Translations under genes and position numbers: made by a program
In this document: positions 23,043-31,826 of the stretch, piece by piece
Numbering within the stretch: the first letter of the stretch is position 1
Layout: every line of letters begins with the position of its first letter
Notes under the pieces: model-generated
What the model was told of the DNA's origin: nothing
Database searches by the model: none
Seen by the model: only the letters and a program-made list of their open reading frames with translations
NCBI GenBank assembly: GCA_964640795.1
Contig: CAZXIN010000011.1
Span: 1-64,000 of the forward strand
Length of the DNA: 64,000 bases
Source: M269 sp964640795
Lineage (GTDB): Bacteria > Pseudomonadota > Gammaproteobacteria > Enterobacterales > Alteromonadaceae
Direction: 5' to 3'

Positions 23043-23089
23043 AATGGTGCCCAGAGGCGGGATCGAACCACCGACACGCGGATTTTCAA
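23043..23089. repeat. attR, 47-bp repeat inside tRNA-Phe
   Basis: Identical to 5837-5883. It covers the CCA end, T arm, variable loop and the anticodon arm to the loop. Confidence 0.93.
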
Positions 23090-23120
23090 TCCGCTGCTCT
23101 ACCAACTGAGCTATCTGGGC
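23045..23120 (-). tRNA. tRNA-Phe (GAA)
   Basis: 76 nt including an encoded CCA. The acceptor stem GCCCAGA pairs with TCTGGGC. The D loop contains AGTTGGTAG, the anticodon loop is TTGAAAA with anticodon GAA, and the T loop is TTCGATC. The 3' part is supplied by the integrated element and the 5' part is chromosomal, so the gene stays functional after integration. The original terminator is now at 5802-5831. Confidence 0.97.
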
Positions 23121-23167
23121 ACATAGAGTTGACACATAAAAACTGTATCACTTCGCTGTGGGTGCGT

Positions 23168-23196
23168 ATTAAACGGATTCTGGCCGTTCAAGTCAA
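23168..23196 (-). promoter_or_regulatory. promoter of tRNA-Phe
   Basis: Minus strand: TTGACT (23196-23191), exactly 17 bp, TTTAAT (23173-23168). The predicted start near 23161 gives a leader of about 40 nt. Confidence 0.6.
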
Positions 23197-23257
23197 CCAA
23201 TTTTTCAGGTAATTTGCACTTATTGTGAATAAGTGAACAAAAACCGTTCAACAAGCC

Positions 23258-23533
23258 CTATTTACTAGGTGGTACATACCCTTCTACGGTGACATCTTGA
23301 CCTTCGAACAGATAAGCCTGCATCTTTTTTTCTAACAAAGCTCTAGCGTCTGGATCCATCATATTCAACTTATGCTCGTTAATTAGCATCGTTTGTTTCT
23401 TTTGCCATTCGGCCCAAACTTCTTTCGATATGTTGTCAAATATCTTTTTACCCAGTTCACCTGGATAAAGCTGAAAATCTAAACCTTCCGCTTCTTTTTG
23501 TAAAACTTGACAAAAAACAGTCCGACTCATCAC
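23258..23533 (-). CDS. yggX: Fe(2+)-trafficking protein YggX
   Basis: 91 aa, the usual size. It carries the conserved start SRTVFC with the reactive Cys, then LDFQLYPGELGKKI, KQTMLINEHKLNMMDP and the C-terminal FEGQ-x-V-x-x-EGY. YggX protects Fe-S clusters from oxidation and assists iron supply, including to MutY-type enzymes. It lies 95 bases after mutY on the same strand, as in many gammaproteobacteria. Start at 23533 (MMSRT) or one codon later. Confidence 0.95.
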   Translation of the reverse strand: MMSRTVFCQVLQKEAEGLDFQLYPGELGKKIFDNISKEVWAEWQKKQTMLINEHKLNMMDPDARALLEKKMQAYLFEGQDVTVEGYVPPSK

Positions 23534-23628
23534 TTTCTCATTATAAATTGGGTTAAAACACTTTAAATCAATTAGTCCATTCTAGCAGACTAATATCAAT
23601 ACAATCACCTAGCCTTAGCACTATTAAG

Positions 23629-24720
23629 CTATTGCAGCTTTATTTTATCGATTAATTTCTTAGTCGGCGCGGCTAAACCCAAGCTGTTAGGATTAAGCAA
23701 ATCAAACCAATGCTCGGATGATGTTCTTACTTGATGTTGAGGGGGTTCAGTCATATGCAGGACAACAGGTGTAATATCTAAATGGAAGTGGCTAAAGGTA
23801 TGCCTAAAACCTTCCAACACTTCATTATTGTAAGTTAGTACTCCTAAGCTTTGCGCTTTTTCGTCAACGCTTTTTATGTCTTGTGCTTCGTAAAACCCAT
23901 ATAAGCCTCCCCATAGGCCTGATGATGGGCGCCTATACAACAATAAGGTGTTCCGCCATTTCGGTATCAACATCACCGTCGATTTCACAGGAATTTGTTT
24001 CTTAGGCTTTTTGACTGGGTATTGCGACTGAGTACCCTCTTTGTTCGCAATGCACGTTTTGAGTACTGGGCACAATTGACACTGAGGTTTCGATCTTGTA
24101 CAAACCGTTGCCCCTATATCCATCATCGCTTGATTGTATTTGGCTGTATCTTCTTTGGGAGTGAGTTCCTCACTTAGCCCCCATAGCTGTTTTAACACAT
24201 TGGCCTGTCCGGGCCACCCATCCACAGCAAAGTGACGAGCAATCACACGTTTTACGTTACCATCAAGTATAGGCTGAGCTTGTCCACCAGCTAGGGACAA
24301 TATAGCTCCAGCCGTTGAGCGACCTATCCCAGATAATGTTTGCATCGCTTCAATATCGGTAGGAAAGTCGCCATCAAACTCATTGCAAACTATCTTGGCT
24401 GTTTTGTGCAAGTTACGAGCCCTTGCGTAATAGCCGAGGCCTGTCCAATGATGCAGAACATTGTCCTCTTCGGCATTCGCTAGGTCGAGAACTGTGGGGA
24501 AACTCTCCATAAAACGTTGATAGTATGGGATCACTGTAGATACTTGCGTTTGCTGTAACATAATTTCAGAAACCCATACACGATAGGGTGTTTTATCATG
24601 TTGCCACGGCAAACTTTTGCGGCCAAATTTGTCATACCAGCGAATGACTTGATGAGAGAACGACGACATTAAGATCTGTTTATCTTTGTTTTTATTAGGC
24701 AAAGCATCATACTTGAACAT
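23629..24720 (-). CDS. mutY: adenine DNA glycosylase MutY
   Basis: 363 aa. HhH-GPD domain with the helix-hairpin-helix TLSGIGRSTAGAIL and the catalytic Asp in ILDGNVKRV. The [4Fe-4S] site is C-x6-C-x2-C-x5-C (CTRSKPQCQLCPVLKTC). A C-terminal NUDIX-like domain recognises 8-oxoG (LWGGLYGFYE, FRHTFSHFHL). It removes A mispaired with 8-oxoG or G. The ATG at 24720 has AGAGGA just before it. A start at 24669 (MSSFSHQVI) would match E. coli length better. The hydrolase gene on the other strand begins 29 bases away, so the promoters overlap. Confidence 0.95.
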   Translation of the reverse strand: MFKYDALPNKNKDKQILMSSFSHQVIRWYDKFGRKSLPWQHDKTPYRVWVSEIMLQQTQVSTVIPYYQRFMESFPTVLDLANAEEDNVLHHWTGLGYYARARNLHKTAKIVCNEFDGDFPTDIEAMQTLSGIGRSTAGAILSLAGGQAQPILDGNVKRVIARHFAVDGWPGQANVLKQLWGLSEELTPKEDTAKYNQAMMDIGATVCTRSKPQCQLCPVLKTCIANKEGTQSQYPVKKPKKQIPVKSTVMLIPKWRNTLLLYRRPSSGLWGGLYGFYEAQDIKSVDEKAQSLGVLTYNNEVLEGFRHTFSHFHLDITPVVLHMTEPPQHQVRTSSEHWFDLLNPNSLGLAAPTKKLIDKIKLQ

Positions 24721-24749
24721 TATTCCTCTATAAACCGACTTTATAAAAC

Positions 24750-25457
24750 ATGTCAGAGCCCATTATTTTCTTTCCCGGCACATTATGTGATGAGCGACTC
24801 TGGATGCCCTGCTGGCGCAAACTCAATATCCAAGACAGGCGTTACATACCTCTACAGTGGGCTAATACGCTAAAAGAAATGCTATCGATCACGGAGCACA
24901 CGCTTGCTGGCCAAAAAGCACATTTAATTGGTTTCTCGATGGGCGGATATATTGCAAGTTTAGCCGCTATCAAATGGCCCCAATTGACGGCTTCTCTGAC
25001 ACTTGTCAGCTTTTCCAGCGAAGGGCTGAATGAGCAAGAAGTTAAGCAACGAAAAGCGATTGTCTCTTTCATAAATCGCAAACAATATACTCCCATGAGC
25101 GATGAAAGGCTGTCGATGTACTTATCAAAACCCACCCTTTCAACAGAAAAACAAGCATTAAGACAAAAAGCAGCAGAAACAATGCAATCAATGGAAGCCG
25201 ATTTAGGCCCATCAGTTCTGAAGTACCACATTGAGTCCACCACACCCAGACCGTCAATAACATCAGAACTTGCTAAGCTTAGATGCCCGGTTAAAATTAT
25301 ATCCGGAGCAGATGATCCGCTTGTTCTGCCTCATTCGATTACCGCCATGCAACAAAGCATGACTAATGCGGAATTCTATCAATTGCAAGACAGTGGGCAT
25401 ATGTTGCCACTTGAAAATATCGATGAGTTGGTTCAGCTGATCACGACACAAACCTAA
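24750..25457 (+). CDS. alpha/beta hydrolase
   Basis: 235 aa, single alpha/beta-hydrolase domain. Oxyanion-hole region FFPGTLCDERLW, nucleophile elbow GFSMGG (Ser), acid in GADDPL and catalytic His in DSGHMLPLE. No signal peptide, so cytosolic. Close to carboxylesterase/BioH-like enzymes; the substrate is unknown. It is divergent from mutY. Confidence 0.85.
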   Translation: MSEPIIFFPGTLCDERLWMPCWRKLNIQDRRYIPLQWANTLKEMLSITEHTLAGQKAHLIGFSMGGYIASLAAIKWPQLTASLTLVSFSSEGLNEQEVKQRKAIVSFINRKQYTPMSDERLSMYLSKPTLSTEKQALRQKAAETMQSMEADLGPSVLKYHIESTTPRPSITSELAKLRCPVKIISGADDPLVLPHSITAMQQSMTNAEFYQLQDSGHMLPLENIDELVQLITTQT

Positions 25458-25578
25458 TATGAGCCAATGGAGTAAAGCTTGTAATATCAATCGGTGGCTG
25501 GATAATACGCAGATCCTATGCCAAGCCGCATAGAACGCCTGTGTATGATTTACCGATTTATTAGGACTGTACTTTTTC

Positions 25579-26298
25579 ATGAGCCAATTTAAAAACCAAC
25601 AAGAAGCTGAAGCAGCTGGCGTATACATTCGCAAAATCCAAAGCTTTGTAAAACGCGAGGGGCGTTTGACCAATGCTCAAGCAAGAGCGATTGAGCAAAA
25701 CTGGCCAACTATGGGATTGGATCATCAAAAGGAAATTCTCGACTTTCATCAAACGTTTGAACGAAATGCGCCGGTCGTTCTTGAGATTGGCTTTGGAATG
25801 GGACAATCACTGCTCGATATGGCACAAGCTTCTCCTGAAAATGATTTTATTGGCATAGAGGTACACAAACCGGGTGTTGGTGCTTGTTTGGCTGATGCCA
25901 ACGACAGAGGCATTACCAACTTACGTGTATACGATCATGACGCAGTAGAAATACTCAATGACTGCATTGCCGACAACAGTTTGAGCCGTGTTCAGCTTTA
26001 TTTCCCTGATCCTTGGCATAAAAAGCGCCACCATAAACGCCGTCTTGTTCAGCCAGCTTTTGTGCAAGAGCTTCGCCAAAAACTTAAAATTGGTGGTGTT
26101 TTCCACATGGCTACAGATTGGGAGCATTATGCTGAACATATGCTTGATGTTATGTCTCAAGCAGAAGGCTTTGCAAACCAGTCGGATGACAACACTTACG
26201 TCCCACGTCCAGAATATAGACCTATCACTAAGTTCGAAAAACGTGGCGAAAGATTAGGCCATGGCGTATGGGATTTACTCTTTGAGCGAACAGCATAA
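25579..26298 (+). CDS. trmB: tRNA (guanine-N7-)-methyltransferase TrmB
   Basis: 239 aa. The SAM-binding motif VLEIGFGMGQSLLDMA and the family signature LYFPDPWHKKRHHKRR are present, with the C-terminal EKRGERLGHGVWDL. It makes m7G46 in tRNAs. It overlaps rsmC by one base (TAATG), so two RNA methyltransferases are translated together. The genes mutY, yggX and trmB are neighbours in other gammaproteobacteria. Confidence 0.96.
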   Translation: MSQFKNQQEAEAAGVYIRKIQSFVKREGRLTNAQARAIEQNWPTMGLDHQKEILDFHQTFERNAPVVLEIGFGMGQSLLDMAQASPENDFIGIEVHKPGVGACLADANDRGITNLRVYDHDAVEILNDCIADNSLSRVQLYFPDPWHKKRHHKRRLVQPAFVQELRQKLKIGGVFHMATDWEHYAEHMLDVMSQAEGFANQSDDNTYVPRPEYRPITKFEKRGERLGHGVWDLLFERTA

Positions 26299-27317
26299 TG
26301 TTAAGTCCGCAAAGCCAACTCCTATTAAGAAACGCAGAACTCTTCGAGACGGGTCATTGGCTTATCGTCAATGCCAATGATGGAGACATATTTAAAGCAC
26401 TTGATGAAGGCGACACCACTGGTTTTTTTCAATACTTTGATCAATTCCAAAATATCAATGACAACACAAAAAGCCAACCTCAGTTTGGAGCATTCTATCA
26501 AGGCAACCAAAAGCTGGATGGTGTCGTTGTTTATATGCCAAAATCCAAAGAACAGCTACAAATGTTGCTCGCCAACATCGCGCCACATCTCAATCTACAC
26601 GCTAATATATTGTTAGTAGGGGAAAATAAAAGCGGTATTAAAAGTAGTCCTAAGTTACTTCAACCATACTCTCGCAATACAATAAAAATTGATTCAGCAC
26701 GTCACTGCTCACTCTACGCAACAACACTCGAAGAAAGAGTAAAGCCGTTCAATCCAGACGACTGGGTGAAGTACATAACGATTAATATTAATGAACAACA
26801 ATTGGAGCTATGCTCGCTACCAGGTGTGTTTAATCATAAGCAATTAGATGAAGCAACAAGGTTACTGCTACATGAGATAAAGCATGTACCTAGTGGCAGT
26901 GTACTGGATTTCGGTTGTGGAACAGGTGTCATAGGCACTTTTCTAGCGAAAACAAACCCTAGTGCTAAAGTCACGATGACCGACGTCAACGCTATAGCTC
27001 TCTACTGTGCTGAAAAAACTGCCGAAGCAAATAACGTCAAAGCAAACGTAGTGGCTTCCAACGGTGTTTCACATCTTCAAGGGAAATTCTCCGGGATTTA
27101 TACGAATCCACCTTTCCATACAGGCATTAAAACTGATTACTCAGTGACTGAAAACTTTTTACATCAACTCCCTCAATACATGCAATCTGGAGCCGAAATA
27201 AAGCTCGTGGCTAATAGCTTTTTGCCCTATCAACCTCTTATTGAAAAATACATAAACAAAGCCACAGTGCTAACAGCAACCACGAAATTTAAGGTGTATC
27301 AATCTCGCTTTAAATAG
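26298..27317 (+). CDS. rsmC: 16S rRNA (guanine1207-N2)-methyltransferase RsmC
   Basis: 339 aa with the family's two-domain build. An N-terminal inactive methyltransferase-like domain (about 1-155) is followed by a catalytic domain with SAM motif VLDFGCGTGVIG and the NPPFHTG active-site loop. It methylates G1207 of 16S rRNA in the 30S subunit. Start ATG 26298 shares its A with the trmB stop. Confidence 0.93.
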   Translation: MLSPQSQLLLRNAELFETGHWLIVNANDGDIFKALDEGDTTGFFQYFDQFQNINDNTKSQPQFGAFYQGNQKLDGVVVYMPKSKEQLQMLLANIAPHLNLHANILLVGENKSGIKSSPKLLQPYSRNTIKIDSARHCSLYATTLEERVKPFNPDDWVKYITININEQQLELCSLPGVFNHKQLDEATRLLLHEIKHVPSGSVLDFGCGTGVIGTFLAKTNPSAKVTMTDVNAIALYCAEKTAEANNVKANVVASNGVSHLQGKFSGIYTNPPFHTGIKTDYSVTENFLHQLPQYMQSGAEIKLVANSFLPYQPLIEKYINKATVLTATTKFKVYQSRFK

Positions 27318-27453
27318 CTGCAAATCGTGAGAGCCCGGCCTAGCAATTGATCATCTATGTTGATTGGTATTACAAATTGCTGGTGATAAGATGGTCTAGT
27401 CAGTGTTTAATAAATGGACGAGGCAAAGAAACGCGTATGTTGGCTGTGAATAC

Positions 27454-28884
27454 ATGAAAATCCTATTCTTGATCTCAGAGGTAGAGGGGTTTACCAAAAC
27501 AGGGGGATTAGCTGATGTCGGTAAGTCATTACCTATAGCCCTAAAAGCATTGGGGCATGACGTCAGAGTTGTAAAGCCCTACTATAAAGAAATCGCCAAC
27601 AAAAATAAGGCTGCTAAGCCCATAGCTTCAACGGCATTAAACACGGCCGGGCATGTTTTTCATTTCGATATTTATGAGTTTTGTCAGCAACAAGTCCCCA
27701 TTTATTTTGTTGACTATCCAGACTTTTTTAACCGAGACGGCTTGTATTCAGACGGTTATGATGCTTTTGCTGATAATGGGGAGCGCTTCTCGTTTCTATC
27801 CCAAGCAAGCTTGCAACTAGCAAAAACGTTGAAGTTCAAACCCGATATCGTGCATTGCAACGATTGGCATACAGCGTTAGCTTGCTATTTTCTAAAACAT
27901 GATAAGAGTGCCTTTTTTAAGAATACCCGCTCAGTTCTGACGATACATAATGGTGCGTTTCAAGGCATATACCCATATCATCAGGTTCCTTCTAGTCATC
28001 ATTGCCAGCCAATACAAGATAAGCTCGACGAGCATGGCAATCTTAATTTTCTTAAGCTAGGTATTGAACATGCTGACAAAATTAATGCCGTTAGCCCTAA
28101 TTACGGGGAAGAACTTAAAACACCATTAGGCTCTCATCACCTCTATACAACATTTAAACAAAGAGAAAATGATATATCCGGCATATTGAATGGTTGCGAC
28201 TACGCACAATGGGATCCGTCAACAGATTCATTGTTGCCTAGCCACTACGCTAACGGTGATATGGCAGGAAAAGCCGACTGCAAAAAAGCATTACAGAAAG
28301 CGATGTCATTACCAATACGAAAAAAGGTTCCTATCATTGGTATGGTTTGTCGCTTAACTGCTCAAAAGGGGTTTGACTACATTACACCTATACTCTCGAG
28401 CTTACTAGAACACAATATTCAGCTCGTTATTATAGGTTCAGGCGATCCCGCTATCGCTGAGTCTCTAGAAAATACAAGGCATCAACACCCAAAAAAAATG
28501 GCCTTTTATCAAGGTTTCAGTAACGAACTCGCGCATTTACTTGAAGCTGGCAGCGACTTTTTCTTAATGCCCTCTCTCTTTGAACCTTGTGGTTTAAACC
28601 AAATGTATAGTTTAGCTTATGGCACAGTACCTATTGTTCGTTCAGTTGGCGGACTCAAGGACACAGTTAGAGACTTGAGCGAGGATGAAGAGAGTTCAAC
28701 AGGCTTTGTTTTCGATGAACCCAGTAGCCTCGACCTCATTAATTGTTTAAGGCGTGCCTTATTGTTCTATCGAGAATACCCTGACAATTTTATTCAAATG
28801 CAACAAAGAGGCATGCAAACTCGTTTTACTTGGGAAGACGCAAGTCAGCATTATCAATCACTTTATGAACAGGCAAAAAAATGA
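27454..28884 (+). CDS. glgA: glycogen synthase GlgA (GT5)
   Basis: 476 aa from ATG 27454; the GTG at 27403 would add 17 non-conserved residues. The N-terminal KTGGLADVGKSLP binds ADP-glucose, and SLFEPCGLNQMYSLAYGTVP with GGLKDTV near the C-terminus is the GT5 catalytic signature. It elongates alpha-1,4-glucan from ADP-glucose. No glgB, glgC or glgP lies in the window, so it is separated from the usual glycogen operon. It overlaps the next small gene by 4 bp (ATGA). Confidence 0.93.
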   Translation: MKILFLISEVEGFTKTGGLADVGKSLPIALKALGHDVRVVKPYYKEIANKNKAAKPIASTALNTAGHVFHFDIYEFCQQQVPIYFVDYPDFFNRDGLYSDGYDAFADNGERFSFLSQASLQLAKTLKFKPDIVHCNDWHTALACYFLKHDKSAFFKNTRSVLTIHNGAFQGIYPYHQVPSSHHCQPIQDKLDEHGNLNFLKLGIEHADKINAVSPNYGEELKTPLGSHHLYTTFKQRENDISGILNGCDYAQWDPSTDSLLPSHYANGDMAGKADCKKALQKAMSLPIRKKVPIIGMVCRLTAQKGFDYITPILSSLLEHNIQLVIIGSGDPAIAESLENTRHQHPKKMAFYQGFSNELAHLLEAGSDFFLMPSLFEPCGLNQMYSLAYGTVPIVRSVGGLKDTVRDLSEDEESSTGFVFDEPSSLDLINCLRRALLFYREYPDNFIQMQQRGMQTRFTWEDASQHYQSLYEQAKK

Positions 28885-29240
28885 TTTATTCAGTCCGTAT
28901 AAACCCATTAAAACATTTTGCCAGAAGCCTGATTAAAATCAGTGCTCTAATATGTCCTTTGATTGCGAGTTATTCATACGCAATACCTGAACAATGTGTG
29001 CGAATGCCGAACCAGACTAACGTCTGTGAACATGTCATTTATAAGACAGTAAGAGACCTTAATGCAGACTCTATTGTGAGTGATGGAGACGTTTACTGTG
29101 TTTGTTTACAAGACTTTAGTCACTTGATTTTGCCTGGTGAAACAGCGAATGAGCTAGAGAAGCAGAAATTAGAAATTGAAAACATTAGTCGGATCTTAGA
29201 TATTACTGAGCAGCAGTTGTTACAACTTATTCGTTATTAG
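28881..29240 (+). CDS. small secreted protein, unknown
   Basis: 119 aa. A signal peptide of about 34 residues (LIKISALICPLIASYSYA) precedes a mature part with four Cys (EQCVRMPNQTNVCEHV, DVYCVCLQD), likely forming disulfides in the periplasm. The C-terminal helix is charged. It overlaps glgA (ATGA) and is thus translationally coupled. The family was not recognised, and a link to glycogen metabolism is not evident. Confidence 0.65.
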   Translation: MIYSVRINPLKHFARSLIKISALICPLIASYSYAIPEQCVRMPNQTNVCEHVIYKTVRDLNADSIVSDGDVYCVCLQDFSHLILPGETANELEKQKLEIENISRILDITEQQLLQLIRY

Positions 29241-29584
29241 TACGAAATTGAGCCGGTTTACTGTCTTTTATCAAGACTTTGTACCAAACTGACTTATACC
29301 AATAACGATAAAGAAGTAATTGCTTAAAAAGAGTTAAAACATATTGGATCTAGATATACTGTTGCAAGTCTAACCGGTTCGACTTGGATGTCGGGTTTTG
29401 TTTTGCCTTCCTTCACTTGTGGAGTCATAAGTTAAGGCTGTATAAGCACAAGTTAATACTATTTAAACTCACCAAAAAGGAAGTTTTGAGGAGTATCACT
29501 GATATACTGGTATTAGGTTTATATAGAATCTTGAGCCACAATTAAGCAAAGCCTGTTTGAGGCGTTATTTGGAATTAACAATTA
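29241..29584. other. intergenic region before the sensor kinase, nothing recognised
   Basis: 344 bases, AT-rich, with no reading frame of family resemblance and no convincing terminator. It probably contains the promoter for the kinase/YfiR-like pair. Confidence 0.4.
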
Positions 29585-31225
29585 ATGTCAGAACAAAAAC
29601 GTCCACTTTCAATTAAGTCGCTTTATATCAGTGGTGTTATGGCGACAACCACTCTAGCGCTCTTGCTTGTGACAGTTATTACAATGATGAGTCAGGTCAG
29701 GAATTATCGTACTGACTTAGCACATGATATGGAGGTATTGGTCGGCTTAGTCAGTCACAATGCCGCGAGTAGTATTGCATTTGATGACAGTGACTCCGAA
29801 CAGAAAAACCTTCAATCATTAGACGTCGCTGAGTATGTGCTTAATGCCCACATTTATAGACTAACACCACAGAACCAACGAGTATTTTTCGCAAGTTATA
29901 ATCGTTCAGACAGAACAATTGAGCCAGCTGCTGACCGCATTAATCAGCTGAGAACACCCGTCATATCAGGCGATATCATTGAAGTATCCCACCCCGTAGT
30001 CATTGAAGACCGTATTGTAGGTTATGCCTATATAAGAGGTTCAACCGAAGAGCTCAATCAGTTAATCACGAATGCGATTGTGAATTGTATTGCTATACTG
30101 GTGTTTTCCTTATGTATTTGCCTTATCGTTACACTTTACTTACAACGTAAAATTACTAAGCCACTCAATTTATTAGCTGAAGAAATACAAACCGTTGCTC
30201 AAGAGAAAGACTACAGTAAAAGAGCTAGCGATACGCAGCTCAGTGAGTTAAATGTTTTATCCAGTGCTTTTAATGTCCTACTGAATCGTATTCAAGACCA
30301 TATCCAACAACAAGAAAATGTTGAGGAAGAACACAGAAAGCTCCACCTTAGCCTTGAAGAAAAAGTGAATGTCCGAACAAATGCATTGAAAGAAGCTAAT
30401 CAAGAGTTGATAGAAACTCTGGAAAAGTTGCACCAATTCCAACGTCAAATGGTCGAGAATGAAAAGATGGCATCACTCGGAGATATGGTCGCTGGCGTCG
30501 CGCATGAAGTAAACACCCCTATAGGCTTAGGTGTTACAGCGTCCACCATGATGCTGGATAGATTGAAACAGTTACACACTGATTTCGACAACAAAACATT
30601 AAAAGCCAGTGCTTTAAGTAAGTTCTTAATAGAGAGCGAAGAAAACCTCAACATCATTTATAGAAACCTCAACAGAGCGGCTGAACTCATATCAAGCTTT
30701 AAACAAGTAGCTGTTGATCAGACCAATGAAATGATACGTACATTTAGCTTCGAGCAATTAATTAACGAAATACTATTATCGTTACGCCCTCGCCTCAAGA
30801 AACACCAGCACGAAATAAAACTCGATTACGATCCTAATTTAATTATTGAGTCCAAAGCCGGCCCCATTAATCAAATCCTAATTAATTTGATTATGAATTC
30901 AGTTATTCATGGATTTGAGGATATGGAAAATGGAGAGATACAAATCCATGCGAAGCTTCTGGGTGACTCAAAGCTAAACATTATCTACAAAGATAATGGC
31001 AAAGGGATCCCTGAAGATCTCCGCAAACGCATTTTCGACCCATTCGTCACAACAAAAAGAGGTCAAGGTGGCAGCGGTTTAGGCATGCATTTGGTTTATA
31101 ACCTAGTCACTCAAGGGTTGAATGGCTCAATCTCAATTAACAGCACAGACAATGAGGGCGTAGAGTTTCAAATTATATTTCCTGTTGTACAAAAATCAGC
31201 AGTTGAGCTGGCAAAAAGTGTTTAA
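29585..31225 (+). CDS. sensor histidine kinase with CHASE8-like periplasmic domain
   Basis: 546 aa. TM helix (about 16-37), periplasmic domain with LVSHNAASSIAFDD and a VAEYVLNAHIYR segment as in CHASE8 of YfiN/TpbB-type proteins, second TM helix (about 160-185), HAMP, a coiled coil, and HisKA with the His in VAGVAHEVNTPIG. The HATPase domain has LINLIMNSVIHGFE, DNGKGIP and GGSGLGMHLVYN. No receiver domain is attached. The following gene (3-bp gap) encodes a YfiR-like protein, which in YfiBNR binds a CHASE8 partner, so this kinase is the likely target. Its regulator partner is not adjacent unless it signals to ArcA downstream. Confidence 0.85.
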   Translation: MSEQKRPLSIKSLYISGVMATTTLALLLVTVITMMSQVRNYRTDLAHDMEVLVGLVSHNAASSIAFDDSDSEQKNLQSLDVAEYVLNAHIYRLTPQNQRVFFASYNRSDRTIEPAADRINQLRTPVISGDIIEVSHPVVIEDRIVGYAYIRGSTEELNQLITNAIVNCIAILVFSLCICLIVTLYLQRKITKPLNLLAEEIQTVAQEKDYSKRASDTQLSELNVLSSAFNVLLNRIQDHIQQQENVEEEHRKLHLSLEEKVNVRTNALKEANQELIETLEKLHQFQRQMVENEKMASLGDMVAGVAHEVNTPIGLGVTASTMMLDRLKQLHTDFDNKTLKASALSKFLIESEENLNIIYRNLNRAAELISSFKQVAVDQTNEMIRTFSFEQLINEILLSLRPRLKKHQHEIKLDYDPNLIIESKAGPINQILINLIMNSVIHGFEDMENGEIQIHAKLLGDSKLNIIYKDNGKGIPEDLRKRIFDPFVTTKRGQGGSGLGMHLVYNLVTQGLNGSISINSTDNEGVEFQIIFPVVQKSAVELAKSV

Positions 31226-31228
31226 CCG

Positions 31229-31750
31229 ATGAAACAGTTAACCTTGCTTATCGCTTTATCTATCTTATGGCTGTCAAGTAAGGCTCAACCATTCACACCA
31301 GCGCAAATAAGAGCTCCCTTTTTATATCATATTGCATACTACAGTACCTTTTCAAAGCGAAAGCCTGTGGAGAATACGGTTAATTTCTGCTTTTTGGAAA
31401 ATGATTCTTTCGAACACATGAACCATTTCGAACGCTCGCCCTCTAAGACAGTTAGAAGTAAGGCGATTAACATTGTTGCAATCCGTGATATCAATTCAGC
31501 TCACGAGAATAGGTGTCACATCTTATTTGTATCAAAGGCACAAGAATCGGAAGAGCTTTATCAGGAAATCAGAAAGCTCAACACAGCGACCATATCAGTT
31601 GGTGAGTCGGCCGAGTTTTTAGAGCATGGCGGATTGATGTCTGTTATACCAACTAATGCAAAAATGAAAATCTATATTAACCAAGAGCAATACAAAAATA
31701 CGTCAATTAAGTTTAGCGCTAACTTATTGAAACGTGTTATTTTTCGATAA
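31229..31750 (+). CDS. YfiR-like (DUF4154) periplasmic protein
   Basis: 173 aa with a signal peptide (about 1-19). Landmarks of the YfiR/DUF4154 family are present: RAPFLYHIAYYSTFSKR (the AFLYNFAxFTEWP motif), CHILFVSKAQ, ISVGESAEFLEHGGLMSV and a C-terminal SANLLKRV. Known YfiR is a redox-sensitive repressor of a CHASE8 diguanylate cyclase. Here the neighbour is a histidine kinase instead, with a 3-bp gap. It probably regulates that kinase by binding its periplasmic part. Confidence 0.8.
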   Translation: MKQLTLLIALSILWLSSKAQPFTPAQIRAPFLYHIAYYSTFSKRKPVENTVNFCFLENDSFEHMNHFERSPSKTVRSKAINIVAIRDINSAHENRCHILFVSKAQESEELYQEIRKLNTATISVGESAEFLEHGGLMSVIPTNAKMKIYINQEQYKNTSIKFSANLLKRVIFR

Positions 31751-31826
31751 ATATGCTAAATAATGTGAGGGTCTGTTAACCTTCTCTTTATTGTTAAGTT
31801 TTAAACGTAAATCTGGCTAGAACACT

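Larger units (their letters stand above)
5837..23089. mobile_element. genomic island integrated in the 3' half of tRNA-Phe, carrying an IncFII-like replicon
   Basis: The ends are a perfect 47-bp direct repeat (5837-5883 and 23043-23089) that covers the tRNA-Phe gene from the anticodon loop to past the CCA end. An intact tyrosine integrase (21545-22534) lies next to the full tRNA copy. Contents: plasmid-type repA with antisense control, structured non-coding DNA, IS fragments, conjugation-gene residue, a second recombinase and several defence-like orphan genes. The flanks are collinear housekeeping genes with no such features. The E. coli pheV site near mutY/yggX is a known island hotspot; use of the same locus here is consistent with that. 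Confidence 0.92.

Noticed and set aside
22884..23126. 80-codon plus-strand frame across tRNA-Phe
   Set aside because: It overlaps the integrase relic and runs antisense through the whole tRNA; the ending is tRNA sequence, not protein.
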